Assembly: GCA_964591605.1 (NCBI GenBank) | Contig: CAZQEN010000328.1 | Span: forward strand, 1 to 8,563 | Source of the DNA: CAYLLT01 sp964591605 | Lineage (GTDB): Bacteria > Planctomycetota > Phycisphaerae > UBA1845 > PWPN01 | DNA: 8,563 bases | Direction: 5' to 3' | The notes under the pieces: generated by a model | What the model saw: the letters and a program-made list of their open reading frames with translations, nothing else | Databases searched by the model: none | What the model was told of the DNA's origin: nothing | Translations under genes and position numbers: made by a program | Shown here: piece by piece, positions 7,601-8,563 of the stretch | Layout: every line of letters begins with the position of its first letter | How positions within the stretch are numbered: the first letter of the stretch is position 1

Positions 7601-7775
7601 GGCGAGCCTGACGCTTCCGCTCACGCCGCAGCCGCGCGAGCACAGTCTCACCGCGGCGACCGAGTCGCCCCCCGGGCGATATCGACTCCGCGTCCAGGTG
7701 CTCTCGCGTGACGGGAAGGTGGCAGCGGCGGACGCCCTGCCGGTATATATCTACCCCAGGCCGGGGCCGCAGTGA
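4629..7775 (+). CDS. Large secreted protein: glycoside-hydrolase-like region plus CBM9-like domain interrupted by a PDZ domain
   Basis: The 1048-residue product has an N-terminal hydrophobic segment (MAGVLLLGATVPP, residues 37-49) with likely cleavage at GRA/EV near 52, so it is exported. Residues ~55-230 look like a beta sandwich. Residues ~246-570 resemble a (beta/alpha)8 glycoside hydrolase: FTRAEYEAVLAAGMNCFGL opens it, followed by LYLDEP (Glu305), SWETDYYSAW (Glu366), VYKESD (Glu441), YIWFWTYADM, and a later LIDEP (Glu560); these acids are candidates only, and I cannot name a GH family. Residues 627-~930 are CBM9-like: IIDGDLGDW (627-635), DEDHLYLAARVTDD (780-793), GDSVHIGLDP (807-816), RYEAAIPL (872-879) and FDILVNDSDG (895-904). 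Between its first and second strands sits a PDZ domain (~655-762) with GLGM and GSPADKAGIREGDVI (709-723). A final beta domain covers ~935-1048. The start is set by GAGGGA at 4615. The following oxygenase gene is 42 bases away. Export and the CBM9 and PDZ calls are strong; the hydrolase role is tentative. Confidence 0.83.
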   Translation: MLQARAMACEYVTSDLRILCPSDAPPARNARARCAWMAGVLLLGATVPPGRAEVQEAYYAGAPAVEGVVPPVSRLRLRVTAREMVEGREYVWWEFTAALSGSTSIAVPNFDAGIFGVRVLSERAPMGGPEGVGAIARYIYRDTQGRVLEYIDASTGKALLPVHQFREACLPRPSRYARYPQGFATAGTLLGHVLLRIPRLDDLDPVSFDAPRVLRLRSDLIMAAQASVRLDESAPPPREGEHPRTRPFTRAEYEAVLAAGMNCFGLAADHADWLLEQPVFVHGKLTFPDSLYRGNFLITRLYLDEPCVRMGWSGGVLHQEGRTEQVAEILRERVASQLTVAERMLQFPKWVPGTIDFVSPPFISWETDYYSAWYQLEAGAAALVHEGRYSEHGEGWHPRDLFGAEGLDGLRLEEQVHCLNGVLRGAARAFDRDWGVSVYKESDPRLRQPALNLAYDMGARYIWFWTYADMNYEEQIRLLKGLSAHMQAHPRGDLRAVNRSARLGIAIPPGCVLLWTGSWGMEREQLTPEGGSYGDITAAALWEGICSSLRGERFDFLIDEPLISSLGYERLVRVGSDGRVTATPPWPQPRAAKGLTLALADDDAEDVSRRMQAESAFYTAPRAGRLIIDGDLGDWVAAKWIPLDERHGFPDGVTLSVTVVNDVSRDEWRMSFHHGLGMKWEQVTPAHEQKYQLEDLHERGVVVTQVDPGSPADKAGIREGDVIKHTEPWPINWSFQMYQRLGHLSKSKGGESIPFTIRRSGRFRFGGAGDLAARVALAVDEDHLYLAARVTDDVHSQRRFGRDLFRGDSVHIGLDPTLERKDDAYGEENQELGFTLQDGRTIVWRCRGRRGQALGETDAVKAQIVRVDGETRYEAAIPLTELPPLSPDLWPICGFDILVNDSDGTMQRKARLDLRLRAMGPGRHPKGFATLGFAPSSDDQKVSAAILWRRRATPQDGFFRVIVAARSPQAAEARIVAELSSLDSPESPPVQASLTLPLTPQPREHSLTAATESPPGRYRLRVQVLSRDGKVAAADALPVYIYPRPGPQ

Positions 7776-7817
7776 GCGTTGATGGCGGCCGACGCGGCAT
7801 TCACGAGGCCGGATGTG

Positions 7818-8563
7818 ATGCGGATCCTGACACCCGATCAGAAACAATCGTTCCAGGCGAATGGCTTCCTGCTCTGGAGGAGCTTTTTCGAGCCGCAGCA
7901 CGTCGCAGCATGGCGGGCGGAGATGGCGGCTCTATCCCGGCAGGCGCTGGATCACCACCGCAGGAACCTCTTCACCTGTGATCCGCCGCCGCCCGGCGCG
8001 CCCGGCGACCCGGACAATCCGCATCGCGTCTGGCGGATCATGGACTTGCCGCTGCTGGGCGACACGTGGTTCAAACTCGCCTGCGACGTGCGGATTGTCG
8101 GGGTGATGAGCGACCTGCTCGGGCCGGACATCAACTTCCACAATGGCAAGGCGATCCTCAAGCCGCCGCATTTCCGGCCGAAGAACTGGGGCTGGCACCA
8201 GGACTGGCCGTACGAGCGGCACAGCGAGCCCGATCTGGCCGCGGCGATCATCTATCTGCACGACATGGATGCCAATGAAGGGGCGACGGAGGTTGTTCCC
8301 GGCAGCCACCTGGCCGGCGAATGGGACCACGCGGGGAGCGAGGACCTGTACTCCATCCCGCAGGAGCGGATCGGTCCGGAGGCGCGGGCGGTGCCCGTCC
8401 GCTCCGGCGATGTGCTGTTCATCCACGTTCTGGTCGTACACCGTGCGGGCCTCAACGAGTCGGCGACGAGCCGGTGCGGAGTGATCAACGAATACAAGAC
8501 CGCCACGACGCGCGATCTGTGGGGCAACAAGTTGGCCTTCGCGGAGCTGCCGCTGGCGCGGGG
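7818..8563 (+). CDS. Phytanoyl-CoA dioxygenase (PhyH) family Fe(II)/2-oxoglutarate oxygenase, 3' end missing
   Basis: The window ends inside this gene after about 248 codons with no stop. The N-terminus LTPDQKQSFQANGFLL is the standard PhyH opening. The iron-binding facial triad is visible as HQD (His127, Asp129, in WGWHQDW) and the distal His208 (VVHRAGLNES), and Arg219 (TSRCGV) is placed to bind 2-oxoglutarate. GATEVVPGSH lies between them, as expected for the family. No signal peptide is seen, so it is cytoplasmic, unlike the three preceding products. The family hydroxylates diverse small molecules and the substrate cannot be read from this sequence. The ATG at 7818 has GAGG about 10 bases upstream and gives the usual family N-terminus; an in-frame ATG at 7782, only 6 bases after the preceding stop, would add 12 residues. 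Close spacing suggests co-transcription with the gene before it. Confidence 0.88.
   Translation, partial: MRILTPDQKQSFQANGFLLWRSFFEPQHVAAWRAEMAALSRQALDHHRRNLFTCDPPPPGAPGDPDNPHRVWRIMDLPLLGDTWFKLACDVRIVGVMSDLLGPDINFHNGKAILKPPHFRPKNWGWHQDWPYERHSEPDLAAAIIYLHDMDANEGATEVVPGSHLAGEWDHAGSEDLYSIPQERIGPEARAVPVRSGDVLFIHVLVVHRAGLNESATSRCGVINEYKTATTRDLWGNKLAFAELPLAR

Noticed and set aside
1..8563. CRISPR array, tRNA/rRNA genes, insertion sequence or prophage genes
   Set aside because: No regularly spaced repeats, no tRNA- or rRNA-like sequence, and no transposase, integrase or phage protein was seen in any frame.

Overview
The window is G+C-rich (about two thirds by eye) and carries four genes, all on the + strand and closely spaced. 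The first three encode predicted exported proteins and the fourth is cut by the window end. The high G+C, large multidomain secreted proteins, signal peptides with long polar n-regions, CE15-like esterase and PhyH-family oxygenase suggest a polysaccharide-degrading bacterium of the Planctomycetota or a related PVC-type lineage (for example Phycisphaerae). That placement is inference; there is no rRNA or marker gene here.

Layout. 1-75: the right part of a short palindromic repeat, then a leader with a good ribosome binding site. 76-2133: a secreted protein with two copies of an unrecognised beta-rich domain and a C-terminal carbohydrate-binding-like jelly roll. 2134-2270: a structured stretch with a second, complete copy of the palindromic repeat; it appears to be translated as the N-terminal extension of the next gene. 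2150-4516: a tandem two-domain alpha/beta hydrolase whose first half resembles a CE15 glucuronoyl esterase (GHSRNGK) and whose second half resembles a dienelactone hydrolase/acetyl xylan esterase (GYSLGG), each with a visible Ser-Asp-His set. 4517-4628: an AT-richer intergenic leader with a candidate promoter and ribosome binding site. 4629-7775: a very large secreted protein with an N-terminal beta domain, a glycoside-hydrolase-like central region, and a CBM9-like domain that seems to be interrupted by a PDZ domain. 7818-8563: the N-terminal ~248 residues of a cytoplasmic phytanoyl-CoA-dioxygenase-family Fe(II)/2-oxoglutarate oxygenase.

Together the genes read as a small carbohydrate (probably plant or algal polysaccharide) processing locus: a binding/surface protein, an ester-removing enzyme, a putative glycan-active enzyme with binding and protein-interaction modules, and an intracellular oxygenase that may act on a released small molecule. 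The joint function is inferred from co-orientation and domain content. The most unusual points are the PDZ nested in a CBM9-like fold, the duplicated-and-fused esterase, and the hairpin repeat found just upstream of one gene and inside the 5' end of the next.
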